Source: Paraplanobispora siamensis
GTDB taxonomy: Bacteria > Actinomycetota > Actinomycetes > Streptosporangiales > Streptosporangiaceae
Assembly: GCF_016863175.1 (NCBI RefSeq)
Contig: NZ_BOOJ01000053.1
Location: 1-64,000, forward strand
DNA length: 64,000 nucleotides
Direction: 5' to 3'
Shown piece after piece: positions 26,982 through 35,558 of this stretch. The translations under genes were made by a program, and so were the position numbers. The first letter of the stretch is position 1, and each line of letters starts with the position of its first letter. The notes beneath the pieces are model-generated. The model was not told the origin of the DNA and made no database searches. It saw only the letters and a program-made list of their open reading frames with translations.

Positions 26982-28405
26982 GACTGCCGACGAGACCTCC
27001 GATGAGGCTGTCCACCCGGTTCGCGATCTGCCTGGCCGCGCTCGTCACGGCGCTGATGCTGCCCACGGGGATGATCGTGCTGGGCGTGGTCTCCCACGAC
27101 CTGCGCGCCGAGCGGGACCGGCAGCTGGTGCTGCGCTCGCGCGCGCTGGAGCCGATGGCGGCCTCCTACTCCTTCCGGGTCCTGCTGGCGCCCGCCGTAC
27201 CGCCGGACTTCCTGGAGCAGAGGCTGACCGGGGCGGCCCTGGAGTCCGGCGGCCCCGGAGGGGTGCACCTGGAGGTGCCCGGTGCCGCCCCGCTCGTCGT
27301 CGGGGACGTGCCCGCGGTGATGCCCCCGGCCGATCAGGACGGGCCCGCCACCTTCACCCGGGACGGGAGACGGTGGCGGTTCGTGGCCGCCGCTCTGGGA
27401 CGGCGGGGGAATCTGGCCCGCCTGCGGGTGTTCGAGTCCGAGGAGCGTCTCGACCGGCAGCTCGATCTGCTCCGCGAACGGCTGGTGCTGATCACCCTGG
27501 CCGCGGCGGGGACGGGCGCCGTGGCCGGTCTGCTGCTCGGCCGGTTCGCGGTGCGGCCGCTGACCGCGCTGCGCGCGCAGGCACGGAGGATCGACGTTCC
27601 CTCCCCCGGCGCGGCCCGGCTGGCGACCTCCTCGGGGGTCACCGAGATCGACGAGCTCGCCGGCCGCCTCAACGACCTGCTGGACCGGCGGGACGCCGCG
27701 GTGCGGCGCACCGGCGAGGCGCTGGAGACCGCCCGCTCCTTCGCCGCCTCCGTGGCGCACGAGCTGCGGACCCCGCTGACCAGCATGGGGATCGACCTCA
27801 CCCTGCTCGGCCGCCCGGACCTGGATCCGGCCGAGCGGGCCGAGATCGTCACGGACCTGGGCGCCGAGCACGTCCGGGCGCAGCGGCTGATCACCATGCT
27901 GCGCCGGCTGGCCGACGGCGAGCTCGCCGACCCCGCCGCCTTCACCGAGGCCGACCTGACCGAGATCGTCGCCGTCGCGGTCGAGGAGGCGCGGCGCCGT
28001 CACCCGCACGCCGAGATCGCCTTCTCCCGGACGGACGGCCTGCCGGTGCGGGGGTGGGCCGAGGGGCTAAGGATGATCGCCGACAACCTCCTGGACAACG
28101 CCGCCGTCCACGGCGCCGGCGACGACGGCCGCGCCACGGTGGAGGTGACGCTGTCCGCCGGCGGCGGGACCGCCGTGCTCGCCGTCCGGGACGCCGGAGC
28201 GGGCATACCCGAGGCCGAGCACGAGTCGGTGTTCACCCGCTTCCACCGCCGGCCCGGCAGCCCCGGCTCGGGTCTCGGGCTCACCCTCGTGCGCCAGCAG
28301 GCTCTGCTGCACGGCGGCACGGTCTCGGTGACCGACCCGGGGCGGGGTCCCGGCACGCGCGTCGAGGTGCGGCTGCCGGCGGCCGGCCGTACCACCGGAG
28401 CCTGA
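26978..28405 (+). CDS. membrane sensor histidine kinase
   Basis: A 475-residue kinase partnered with the preceding response regulator. It has a first membrane helix at about 14-38, an extracytoplasmic sensor of roughly 120 residues, a second helix at about 168-190, a HAMP domain, and HisKA with His in [13 protein letters not shown] (about 265). The HATPase has the N box [11 protein letters not shown], the G1 box RDAGAGIP and the G2 box GSGLGLTLV. The sensor domain has no recognised family, so the stimulus is unknown. A serine hydrolase/beta-lactamase-fold gene follows 112 bp downstream, and control of an envelope function is a reasonable guess only. Confidence 0.94.
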   Translation: MRLPTRPPMRLSTRFAICLAALVTALMLPTGMIVLGVVSHDLRAERDRQLVLRSRALEPMAASYSFRVLLAPAVPPDFLEQRLTGAALESGGPGGVHLEVPGAAPLVVGDVPAVMPPADQDGPATFTRDGRRWRFVAAALGRRGNLARLRVFESEERLDRQLDLLRERLVLITLAAAGTGAVAGLLLGRFAVRPLTALRAQARRIDVPSPGAARLATSSGVTEIDELAGRLNDLLDRRDAAVRRTGEALETARSFAASVAHELRTPLTSMGIDLTLLGRPDLDPAERAEIVTDLGAEHVRAQRLITMLRRLADGELADPAAFTEADLTEIVAVAVEEARRRHPHAEIAFSRTDGLPVRGWAEGLRMIADNLLDNAAVHGAGDDGRATVEVTLSAGGGTAVLAVRDAGAGIPEAEHESVFTRFHRRPGSPGSGLGLTLVRQQALLHGGTVSVTDPGRGPGTRVEVRLPAAGRTTGA

Positions 28406-28516
28406 ACCGCCCGGGAGAAACCGGGAGGACAGGGGACTGCCAGAGATCTGCCAGGAAAGCGCGCCACGATTCCCGCCGTGCCCGGCCACCCGCCCGACCG
28501 ATCCGCCGGAGGGAAC

Positions 28517-29677
28517 ATGCGAAAGACCACCCTCGACCGCCGCCTGCGAACCGGCCTCGCCGTGACCCTCGCCACGGCCCTCGGCGCCCTGGCGACCACC
28601 GCCGGAGCGGCCCCCGCACGGGGACTCTCCCGTACGGCGCCGCCGTCCCCCGCCTCCGCATCCCCCGCCTCCCCCGCCCGCGGCGAGCCGGGCCCGCCCG
28701 ACCGCGTGGAGGCCTCGGCGCACCCCGTCGAACTGCGGAGCGCTCCCAGGCGGCTCTCCGTGAAGTACACCTACCGGGGGCGTGAACACACCCTCGAGGA
28801 CTTCCTGTCGCGCACGAAGACCAACGGCTTCGTCGTCCTGGACGGGCAGGAGATCGTCTACGAGCGCTACGCCGGGGCGGACCGTGACACGCTCTTCCAG
28901 TCCTGGTCGGTGGCGAAGTCCTTCACCTCCGCCGCGGTCGGCATCGCCCTGCACGAGGGCCGCATCCGCTCGATCGACGATCCGGTGACCCGCTACCTGC
29001 CCGAGCTGCGCGGTTCGGGCTACGACGGCGTGTCCGTCCGCGACCTGCTGCGGATGTCGTCGGGGATCGCCTGGGATGAGCGCTCCGACGTGCCGCGGCT
29101 GCAGGCGGCCGTCAACCGGGGCGTGCCGGCCGGGGAGATGGCCGCGCGCCAGGTGCGCGGCTGGAAGCCCGGCAGCAGGTTCGAGTACACCAGCATGAAC
29201 TCCCACGTGCTGGCCAGGCTCGTCTCCGAGGTCACGGGCATGCCGTACCACCGGTACGTGGAGACGAGGATCTGGAAGCCCGCCGGCATGGCCTCCGCGG
29301 CGTACATCGGCGCCGACTCCGAGGGCGACGGCCTCGGATACTGCTGTTACTACGCCACGGACCGCGATTTCGCCCGTTTCGGTCTGCTCTATCTCCGCGG
29401 CGGGAAGGCCCACGGCCGGCAGGTGGTGCCGCGCTCCTGGGTCAGCCGGTCGACCAGGCCCTCGGCCGCCTTCAACTCCCGGTACGGCCTGCACTGGTGG
29501 CTCGGCGGCGGCGAGGGCGACTTCATGGCCGCCGGGCTGGGCGGGCAGTACATCTACGTCTCGCCCCGGCACGGGGTGGTCATCGTCAAATCGGTCCGCT
29601 CCATTTCGGTCCCGGCCAGGCAGGAGACGCTGGTCGCGTTCCGCGCCGTGGCCGGGGAGGTCGCCCGGACCCGCTGA
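28517..29677 (+). CDS. secreted serine hydrolase, beta-lactamase/NylB fold
   Basis: A 386-residue exported protein with a signal peptide at 1-36 (two Arg pairs, a hydrophobic core LAVTLATALGALATTAG, and AAPA near the cleavage site). The class C beta-lactamase-like fold has the nucleophile motif SVAK within SWSVAKSFTS (about 134) and the Tyr of EYTSMNSH (about 218). This order resembles 6-aminohexanoate-dimer hydrolase (NylB)-type esterases more than true lactamases. It probably hydrolyses esters or amides outside the cell. The start is supported by GGAGGGAAC directly upstream. It is codirectional with the two-component system. Confidence 0.88.
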   Translation: MRKTTLDRRLRTGLAVTLATALGALATTAGAAPARGLSRTAPPSPASASPASPARGEPGPPDRVEASAHPVELRSAPRRLSVKYTYRGREHTLEDFLSRTKTNGFVVLDGQEIVYERYAGADRDTLFQSWSVAKSFTSAAVGIALHEGRIRSIDDPVTRYLPELRGSGYDGVSVRDLLRMSSGIAWDERSDVPRLQAAVNRGVPAGEMAARQVRGWKPGSRFEYTSMNSHVLARLVSEVTGMPYHRYVETRIWKPAGMASAAYIGADSEGDGLGYCCYYATDRDFARFGLLYLRGGKAHGRQVVPRSWVSRSTRPSAAFNSRYGLHWWLGGGEGDFMAAGLGGQYIYVSPRHGVVIVKSVRSISVPARQETLVAFRAVAGEVARTR

Positions 29678-29855
29678 GCGGAGACGGCACGGCGGCGGAC
29701 GTGGGAGAGCCCGGGCGGGAGGTGATCACGGGGATCGCCGGACGGTACTACCTCGAAGTGAACACTGTGTTACGGCCTGGGCCCACCCCTATCGCCGATC
29801 CCGCGCACGCGGGAAGCTGGCCTCATCCCACACCTCTCGGGGAGGAACATCGACC

Positions 29856-30131
29856 ATGCTCAGGCGTACACCGCTGTTCGGCAGCAAGACCCGTGTCACC
29901 TTCACCCTGCCCGTCGACCAGCCGGGCGGCACCGTCAGTGTCGTCGGCGACTTCAACGGCTGGCAGCCCGGCCTGCACGAGCTGCGCCACCGACGCAACG
30001 GTGTCCGCACCGTCTCCGTCATCCTGCCCCCGGGCGTCCACCGCTTCCGCTATCTGGCCACCGGCGGGGTGTGGTTCGACGACGAGACCGCCGACGGCAT
30101 CGACCAGCACAGCAGCATCATGCGCCTGTAG
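29856..30131 (+). CDS. stand-alone CBM48/isoamylase-N-like domain protein
   Basis: A 91-residue protein that is almost entirely one glycogen-binding early-set (isoamylase N-terminal, CBM48/AMPK-beta-like) domain. It has VTFTLPVDQPGGTVSVVGDFNGWQPG, a middle RTVSVILPPGVHRFRYL and WFDDETADGIDQHSSIMRL. The GDFNGW motif is the signature. No catalytic domain is attached. Such mini-proteins are widespread in actinobacteria and presumed to bind glucans or to regulate glycogen enzymes. It has a strong GGGGAGGAAC ribosome site and overlaps the methyltransferase gene tail-to-tail by 14 bp. Confidence 0.88.
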   Translation: MLRRTPLFGSKTRVTFTLPVDQPGGTVSVVGDFNGWQPGLHELRHRRNGVRTVSVILPPGVHRFRYLATGGVWFDDETADGIDQHSSIMRL

Positions 30132-30954
30132 TCCCGCCCGCCCCCGGCGGGGCGGGCCTGGTCGCGACGACGACGGTCGCCTCCAGCTCGGCGGATCCGG
30201 TCACCTCGGGGACCAGCCCGGCGCGGGTGACGATCCCGACGGCCGCCGACGTCTGGCGCTCGCTCGTCTCGAACAGCAGCCGGCCGCCCGGCGCCAGCCA
30301 CGACGGCGCCGCGACGGCCACCCTGCGCAGGACGTCGAGCCCGTCCGCGCCGCCGTCGAGCGCCACCCTGGCCTCGTGCAGGCGCGCCTCGGCGGGCAGC
30401 AGGCCGATCTCCCCGGTTGGCACGTAGGGGACGTTGGCCAGCAGGAAGCCCACCCGGCCCCGCAGCGTGCCGGGCAGCGGGTCGTAGAGGTCACCGTGAT
30501 AGACCCGGCCGCCCACGGCGGCGACGTTGCGGCGGGCGCAGCGCACCGCGGCGGCGTCGATGTCGGCCGCGTGCAGCTCGGCCTCCCCCAGGGCCGTGGC
30601 CAGCGCGGCGCCCAGCGCGCCCGAGCCGCAGCACAGGTCGACGATGACGGCCGGCGACGGTCCGGTGGACCGGCGGGCGAGGTCGGCGGCCCGCCGGATG
30701 AGGAACTCGGTGCGGCGGCGGGGCACGAAAACCCCGGGATCCACGCTCACCCGCAGGCCGCAGAAGCGCGCCCAGCCGACGACGTGTTCAAGCGGCAGAC
30801 CGGCGACCCGCCGCTCCACCATCGCGGCGAGGTCGGACGGCGTGCGCGCCGTGGAGATGATCAGCCGCGCCTCGTCCTCGGCGAAGACGCAGCCGGCGTC
30901 CCTGAGCCTGGCGACGACCGCGGAGCGCGACGGTGAAGGACAGTGAACCGACAT
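30118..30954 (-). CDS. HemK/PrmC-like class I methyltransferase
   Basis: A 278-residue protein with an N-terminal helical domain and a SAM-dependent domain starting about 100. Motifs are GVFVPRRRTEFLI (the family P-R-x-x-T/S-E-x-L), SAM loop VDLCCGSGALGAAL, acidic AADID, and catalytic-type ANVPY (NxPY instead of the usual NPPY). PrmC methylates the Gln of the GGQ motif in release factors; this is likely a paralogue with unknown target, because it is not next to prfA and the NPPY motif is altered. Convergent 14-bp overlap with the CBM48-like gene. Confidence 0.82.
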   Translation of the reverse strand: MSVHCPSPSRSAVVARLRDAGCVFAEDEARLIISTARTPSDLAAMVERRVAGLPLEHVVGWARFCGLRVSVDPGVFVPRRRTEFLIRRAADLARRSTGPSPAVIVDLCCGSGALGAALATALGEAELHAADIDAAAVRCARRNVAAVGGRVYHGDLYDPLPGTLRGRVGFLLANVPYVPTGEIGLLPAEARLHEARVALDGGADGLDVLRRVAVAAPSWLAPGGRLLFETSERQTSAAVGIVTRAGLVPEVTGSAELEATVVVATRPAPPGAGGTTGA

Positions 30955-31126
30955 GGGGAACCCTTCGAAGGGCCGAGGGCGCTCCCCACGCCACCCGCGC
31001 CGGGCCTACCGGCGACCGTGAGGTGAGAGCACCCGAACTGATCCGGCGGTAATGGGGACTCACCTCCTCGCGATCGTTCACTTCCGGGACGGCAACCCTA
31101 CTACAGGCGGTGATCCGCGGCCGTGC

Positions 31127-32425
31127 TCAGGCGGACCTGTCGTGGCGCTCCTGCCCGAGGCCCGGCCGTTCGCGGGGCACCAGGGTGGGGTTGACGTTGT
31201 CCAGCACGGTGTCGCGGTCGACCACGACCCTGGCCACGTCGTCGCGGCTGGGCACCTCGTACATCACGTTGAGCAGGACCTCCTCGAGGATCGCCCGCGT
31301 GGCGCGGGCGCCGGTGCGGCGCAGCAGCGCCTGCTCGGCGATCGCGCCGACGGCGTCCTCGGTGATCTCCAGCTCGACCCCGTCGAGCTCCAGGAGCCTG
31401 CGGTACTGCTTGACCAGCGCGTTGCGCGGCTCGGTGAGGATCCGCATCAGCGTCGCGCGGTCCAGCGGCCGCAGCGTCGACACCACCGGCAGGCGGCCGA
31501 CCAGCTCGGGGATCAGGCCGAACTTCAGCAGGTCCTGGGGCATGACGTCGGCGAAGGCGTCGTGGTCCGCCTCGTCGTGCCCGGCGCGGATCTCGGCGCC
31601 GAACCCGGCGCCCCGCTGGCCGGTCCGCTCCTCGATGATCTTCTCCAGCCCGGCGAAGGCGCCGCCGCAGATGAACAGCACGTTGCCCGTGTCGATCTGG
31701 ATGAACTCCTGCTGCGGGTGCTTGCGCCCGCCCTGCGGCGGCACGCTCGCGACCGTGCCCTCCAGCATCTTCAGCAGCGCCTGCTGCACGCCCTCGCCGG
31801 AGACGTCGCGGGTGATCGACGGGTTCTCGCTCTTACGGGCGATCTTGTCGATCTCGTCGATGTAGATGATGCCGGTCTCGGCCTTCTTGACGTCGTAGTC
31901 GGCGGCCTGGATCAGCTTGAGGAGGATGTTCTCCACGTCCTCGCCGACGTAGCCCGCCTCGGTCAGGGCGGTGGCGTCGGCGATGGCGAAGGGGACGTCG
32001 AGCATCCGGGCGAGCGTCTGGACGATGTGGGTCTTGCCGGAACCGGTCGGGCCGACCAGCAGGATGTTGGACTTGCCCAGCTCGATCTGCTCTCCTGCGG
32101 CAGCCTGCCGTACGGCCCCGCCGGCGCCCGGCCGGATGCGCTTGTAGTGGTTGTAGACCGCCACCGACAGCGCCTTCTTGGCCCGCTCCTGCCCGACGAC
32201 GTACTGCCCGAGAAACTCGTGGATCTCCCGCGGCTTCGGCAGGTTCCAGGACGTCGCCTCGGTGCTCTCGCCGAGTTCCTCCTCGATGAGCTCGTTGCAC
32301 AGCTCGACGCACTCGTCGCAGATGCAGATGCGGCCCGGACCCGCGATGAGCTTCTTGACCTGCTTCTGGCTCTTCCCGCAGAAGGTGCATTGCAGCAGGT
32401 CACTGCGGTCGCCGGTGCGTGTCAC
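31127..32425 (-). CDS. clpX: ClpX-type AAA+ unfoldase, probable paralogue
   Basis: A 432-residue ClpX. The zinc-binding N domain has Cys13, Cys16, Cys36 and Cys39, plus an extra Cys34. Walker A is GPTGSGKT (Lys131), the pore-1 loop is GYVG (158-161), Walker B is IIYIDEIDK, the RKH loop is at 234-236, and the sensor-2 region is [15 protein letters not shown]. Two features are odd. The loop that docks into ClpP, IGF in canonical ClpX, reads AGF at 273-275. Walker A is also followed by HIVQ rather than LLAQ. clpP and tig are not adjacent; neighbours are a methyltransferase and iron-uptake genes. I infer a second, diverged ClpX. Starts with GTG. Confidence 0.9.
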   Translation of the reverse strand: MTRTGDRSDLLQCTFCGKSQKQVKKLIAGPGRICICDECVELCNELIEEELGESTEATSWNLPKPREIHEFLGQYVVGQERAKKALSVAVYNHYKRIRPGAGGAVRQAAAGEQIELGKSNILLVGPTGSGKTHIVQTLARMLDVPFAIADATALTEAGYVGEDVENILLKLIQAADYDVKKAETGIIYIDEIDKIARKSENPSITRDVSGEGVQQALLKMLEGTVASVPPQGGRKHPQQEFIQIDTGNVLFICGGAFAGLEKIIEERTGQRGAGFGAEIRAGHDEADHDAFADVMPQDLLKFGLIPELVGRLPVVSTLRPLDRATLMRILTEPRNALVKQYRRLLELDGVELEITEDAVGAIAEQALLRRTGARATRAILEEVLLNVMYEVPSRDDVARVVVDRDTVLDNVNPTLVPRERPGLGQERHDRSA

Positions 32426-32658
32426 TCGAGTACATCTCCTCGAAGTCGGGATGGCCGGCCCCGGTGGGATCGGGCCGGCCCTCGGGGTCGGAGGGATACG
32501 GGAGGTGACTCCGGGCGCCGGGCGCCCGGGCCGGGAACACGCCCCGCCTCCTTCGAGGGTACGGCGAGCGGAGGGTGAGGGAAACGCCGCAGCGCCATCC
32601 GGAGGCGATCCGGCCCCGGGAAGTGGGACCCGTCACCCGATCGCCACCTTGCATGAAC

Positions 32659-32677
32659 TAAGGTTTCCCTGCCCTAA
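32659..32677 (+). promoter_or_regulatory. DtxR/IdeR-like iron box 1
   Basis: TAAGGTTTCCCTGCCCTAA matches the DtxR/IdeR consensus TTAGGTTAGGCTAACCTAA at 13 of 19 positions by eye, with the right arm intact. It begins exactly 20 bp before box 2. Confidence 0.6.
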
Positions 32678-32678
32678 T

Positions 32679-32697
32679 TTAGGTGACCCTTCCCTAA
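32679..32697 (+). promoter_or_regulatory. DtxR/IdeR-like iron box 2
   Basis: TTAGGTGACCCTTCCCTAA matches the same consensus at 14 of 19 positions with both outer arms (TTAGGT, CCTAA) perfect. It ends 15 bp before the efeU start used here and overlaps a possible -10 (TAACAT, 32695-32700). Iron-dependent repression of efeUO is inferred. Confidence 0.7.
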
Positions 32698-32712
32698 CAT
32701 TCTGGAGTGACG

Positions 32713-33549
32713 GTGTTCGCCAGTTATCTCATCGGCCTGCGCGAGGGACTGGAGGCCACACTGGTGGTGTCCGTCCTCGTCGCGTTCCTGGTCAAGAGTG
32801 ACCGCAGGGACCGGCTCCCGCTGGTGTGGGCGGGGGTCTGCGCCGCGGTGGTCCTGTCGATCGGGTTCGGCGCGCTGCTCACCTTCACCGCCGCCCGCCT
32901 GGAGTACCGGCAGCAGGAGCTCTTCGAAGCGGTCACCTCGCTGCTCGCCACGGCCTTCGTGACCTGGATGATCTTCTGGATGCGCCGGGCCGCCCGCTCG
33001 CTCTCGGGCGAGCTGCGCGCCAAGCTCAGCGACGCGCTGCGGCTCGGCCCACTCGCCGTGATCGTCATGGCGTTCCTGTCGGTGGCCCGCGAGGGCCTGG
33101 AGACCGCGCTGCTGTTCTTCGCCTCAGCCCAGGGCGCGTCCTCGAACACCAGCCCGCTGATCGGCATCACCCTCGGCGTCCTGACCTCGATCGTGATCGG
33201 CTGGGGCCTCTACCGGAGCGCCCTGAAGATCAACCTCACCACGTTCTTCACCTGGACCGGCCTGCTGCTGATCCTGGTCGCCGCCGGCATCTTCAAGTAC
33301 GGCGTGCACGACCTGCAGGAGGCCGGCGTCCTTCCGGGCCTGTCGACCCAGGCGTTCGACATCAGCGCCGTCCTGCCCGCCGACTCCTGGTGGGGCGCCC
33401 TCCTGGCGGGGATGTTCAACATCACACCGCAGCCGACCGTGCTGGAGACCGTCGCCTGGTTCGCCTACGCGGTGCCCACCCTGATCCTCTTCCTGCGGCC
33501 GGCCTCTCCCCGGCGGTCCGCTCCCTCCTCCACTCCCACCACCGCCTGA
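32713..33549 (+). CDS. efeU: FTR1-family iron permease
   Basis: A 278-residue, roughly seven-helix permease of the FTR1/EfeU family. The two REGLE-type motifs that carry iron are present: LREGLEATLV near residue 10 and AREGLETALLFF near 118. The GTG at 32713 gives the family N-terminus (V/M)FASYLIGLREGLE and has GGAG five bases upstream; the GTG at 32707 is an alternative that would suit a leaderless mRNA. EfeU moves iron with the periplasmic EfeO and the haem peroxidase EfeB. efeO follows after 13 bp. Two iron-box-like sites precede it. Confidence 0.93.
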   Translation: MFASYLIGLREGLEATLVVSVLVAFLVKSDRRDRLPLVWAGVCAAVVLSIGFGALLTFTAARLEYRQQELFEAVTSLLATAFVTWMIFWMRRAARSLSGELRAKLSDALRLGPLAVIVMAFLSVAREGLETALLFFASAQGASSNTSPLIGITLGVLTSIVIGWGLYRSALKINLTTFFTWTGLLLILVAAGIFKYGVHDLQEAGVLPGLSTQAFDISAVLPADSWWGALLAGMFNITPQPTVLETVAWFAYAVPTLILFLRPASPRRSAPSSTPTTA

Positions 33550-33562
33550 AAACAGGAGAATC

Positions 33563-34708
33563 ATGCGCACCCCCATCGCCCTCACCGCCGCGGGACTTGT
33601 CCTGGTCGCGCTGTCCGCCTGCTCGGGCGAGTCCCAGCCGGGCGGCGCCGCGAACGGCGGCGCGAGCCCCGCCGAGGACGGCAAGATCTCCGTCGCCGCC
33701 GGTGACACCGAGTGCAAGGTCGCGGTCAGCGAGGTCAACGCCGGCACCTCGACCTTCGCGGTCACCAACAACGGCTCCAAGGTCACCGAGTTCTACGTCT
33801 ACGCGCCGGGAGACCGGGTCATGGGCGAGGTGGAGAACATCGTCCCGGGCCTGACCCGCGAGCTCATCGTCGAACTGCCGCCCGGCGGCTACGAGGCCGC
33901 CTGCAAGCCCGGCATGATCGGCAAGGGCATCCGCACCCCGCTGAAGGCCACCGGCCAGCACAAGCCCCTGACCGAGGACGCCGAGCTGGCCGCCGCGACG
34001 GCCGGCTACAAGCGTTACGTCAAGTCGCAGAGCGGCACCCTGCTCGTCAAGACCCAGGAGTTCGTCGACGCCGTCAAGGCCGGTGACATCGACAAGGCCA
34101 AGACCCTCTACCCGGTCTCGCGCACCTACTGGGAGCGGATCGAGCCGGTCGCCGAGATCTTCGGCGACCTCGACCCCGCCATCGACGCGCGGGAGGCCGA
34201 CCTGGAGGAAGGCCAGGAGTGGACCGGCTTCCACCGGATCGAGAAGGACCTGTGGATCACCAAGGACGTCTCCGGGGACGGCCCGATCGCCGACAAGCTC
34301 ATGACCGACGTCAAGACGATCGTCGACAAGGCCAACGCCGCGGAGCTGTCCCCCGTCCAGCTCGCCAACGGCGCCAAGGAACTGCTCGACGAGGTGGCCA
34401 CCGGGAAGATCACCGGCGAGGAGGACATCTGGTCGCACACCGACCTGTGGGACTTCGACGCCAACCTGCAGGGCTCCCGGGCCGCCGTCCAGTCGCTGCG
34501 CCCGGTCCTGGAGAAGCGCGCGCCCGATCTGGTCAAGACGCTCGACGAGAAGTTCGCCGCCGCCGAGGCCGCCCTGGGCGAGCACCGCAAAGGCGACGGC
34601 TGGCGGCTGCACAACGAGCTGTCGGAGGCGGAGCTGAAGAAGCTGTCCGACACGATCAACGCACTGGCCGAGCCGATCAGCCAGGTCGCCGCCGTCGTCA
34701 CCAAGTGA
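33563..34708 (+). CDS. efeO: EfeO-type iron-binding lipoprotein
   Basis: A 381-residue lipoprotein with signal peptide and lipobox LSAC (lipidated Cys20). It has an N-terminal cupredoxin-like domain (about 40-135) and a C-terminal M75 imelysin-like domain containing HRIEKDLW (HxxE, about 225). This two-domain layout is EfeO, which binds iron outside the membrane and hands it to EfeU. It is co-transcribed with efeU. The usual third gene, the DyP-type peroxidase efeB, is missing; a terminator and an opposite-strand gene follow directly. Confidence 0.93.
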   Translation: MRTPIALTAAGLVLVALSACSGESQPGGAANGGASPAEDGKISVAAGDTECKVAVSEVNAGTSTFAVTNNGSKVTEFYVYAPGDRVMGEVENIVPGLTRELIVELPPGGYEAACKPGMIGKGIRTPLKATGQHKPLTEDAELAAATAGYKRYVKSQSGTLLVKTQEFVDAVKAGDIDKAKTLYPVSRTYWERIEPVAEIFGDLDPAIDAREADLEEGQEWTGFHRIEKDLWITKDVSGDGPIADKLMTDVKTIVDKANAAELSPVQLANGAKELLDEVATGKITGEEDIWSHTDLWDFDANLQGSRAAVQSLRPVLEKRAPDLVKTLDEKFAAAEAALGEHRKGDGWRLHNELSEAELKKLSDTINALAEPISQVAAVVTK

Positions 34709-34714
34709 CCCGGG

Positions 34715-34742
34715 GGCCGGTCCGCCACTGCGCGGACCGGCC
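34715..34742 (+). terminator. terminator after efeUO
   Basis: An 11-bp stem GGCCGGTCCGC / GCGGACCGGCC with a six-base loop, six bases after the efeO stop. It confirms that the operon ends here without efeB. Confidence 0.8.
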
Positions 34743-34784
34743 TTCCGGGTAATCCTTGCGGAAAGGGGCGGAAAGCCCCGGCGG

Positions 34785-35360
34785 TCAGCCGGTCGCGGAG
34801 GCGGCGGCCTCCGGCGGGACGTCCCGGGGAGGAGCCGCCTGCGGCGAGGCCTCCTCGGCGGACCGGCGCTCGGAGGGATCCTCCTGCGGTGGGACTTCCT
34901 CGGTGGAGCGGCGCCAGGCCCGCTGGAGGCGGGCGACCTCCTGGAAGGCGTTCTTGAAGGCGGCGTAGGCCTCCTCGCCCAGGGCCCGCCGGTGGCGCCG
35001 CTCGATGCCCGCCAGGATGGCGTGGGCCTTGGCGATCTCGTCGATCCCGTGCTCGGTGGGGACGATCAGCTTGGCCCGGCGGTCGCGCGGGTCGGGCTCG
35101 CGGCGGACGTATCCCAGCTCGACCAGTTCGTCGACGATGTTGCCGATGATCTGCTTGTGCTGGCCGGAGCGCCGGGACAGCTCGGTGGCCCGTACGCCAT
35201 CCGGGGCCAGATAGGCCAGCACCGTCCCGTGCCGGGGCCGGACGTGGGGGTGCCCCTGCCGGGCCAGGGTCTCGAACAGCTCCTGCTGCACGGAGAACAT
35301 CAGCTGGCCGACCAGCATCCCGAGGTCGGGAGGCGCCTGCTCGCCCGCGCCGTTCTCCAT
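34785..35360 (-). CDS. MarR-family transcriptional regulator
   Basis: A 191-residue MarR protein with winged helix about 38-112 (RPRHGTVLAYLAPDGVRATELSRRSGQHKQIIGNIVDELVELGYV, wing DPRDRRAKLIVPTEHG). The tail of about 45 residues is Pro/Glu/Ser-rich and probably disordered, longer than in most MarRs. It has its own upstream palindrome TTGACTGTCAA at 35391-35401, suggesting autoregulation or control of the divergent gene at 35559. Convergent with efeO. Ligand unknown. Confidence 0.9.
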   Translation of the reverse strand: MENGAGEQAPPDLGMLVGQLMFSVQQELFETLARQGHPHVRPRHGTVLAYLAPDGVRATELSRRSGQHKQIIGNIVDELVELGYVRREPDPRDRRAKLIVPTEHGIDEIAKAHAILAGIERRHRRALGEEAYAAFKNAFQEVARLQRAWRRSTEEVPPQEDPSERRSAEEASPQAAPPRDVPPEAAASATG

Positions 35361-35390
35361 GACCGTCTCCGCAACAACCGATCAATGATT

Positions 35391-35401
35391 TTGACTGTCA
35401 A
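35391..35401. promoter_or_regulatory. candidate MarR operator
   Basis: TTGACTGTCAA is a perfect palindrome with 5-bp arms, 31 bp before the MarR start, in an AT-rich patch (35380-35405) that also contains TCAATGATTTTGA. Confidence 0.45.
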
Positions 35402-35558
35402 TGAGGAACCCTACTCCTTGACCGGGGGCCGACCTTCGCACCGCGCACGGGATGAGCCCGTCCGCGCACGGAGAGCACACGACGCGCCGCAGAGATCGCA
35501 TCTATTCACCCGAGATGGTGACACACTGATTACACAGAGTGGCGATCGAGGAGGCCGG

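Noticed and set aside
28517-29677. Antibiotic-resistance beta-lactamase
   Set aside because: The fold is right but motifs and length fit NylB-like esterases better, so no resistance role is claimed.
31018-31066. Inverted repeat GAGGTGAG/CTCACCTC between the methyltransferase and clpX genes
   Set aside because: Only 8 bp with a loop of over 30 bases; too weak to call a terminator or riboswitch.
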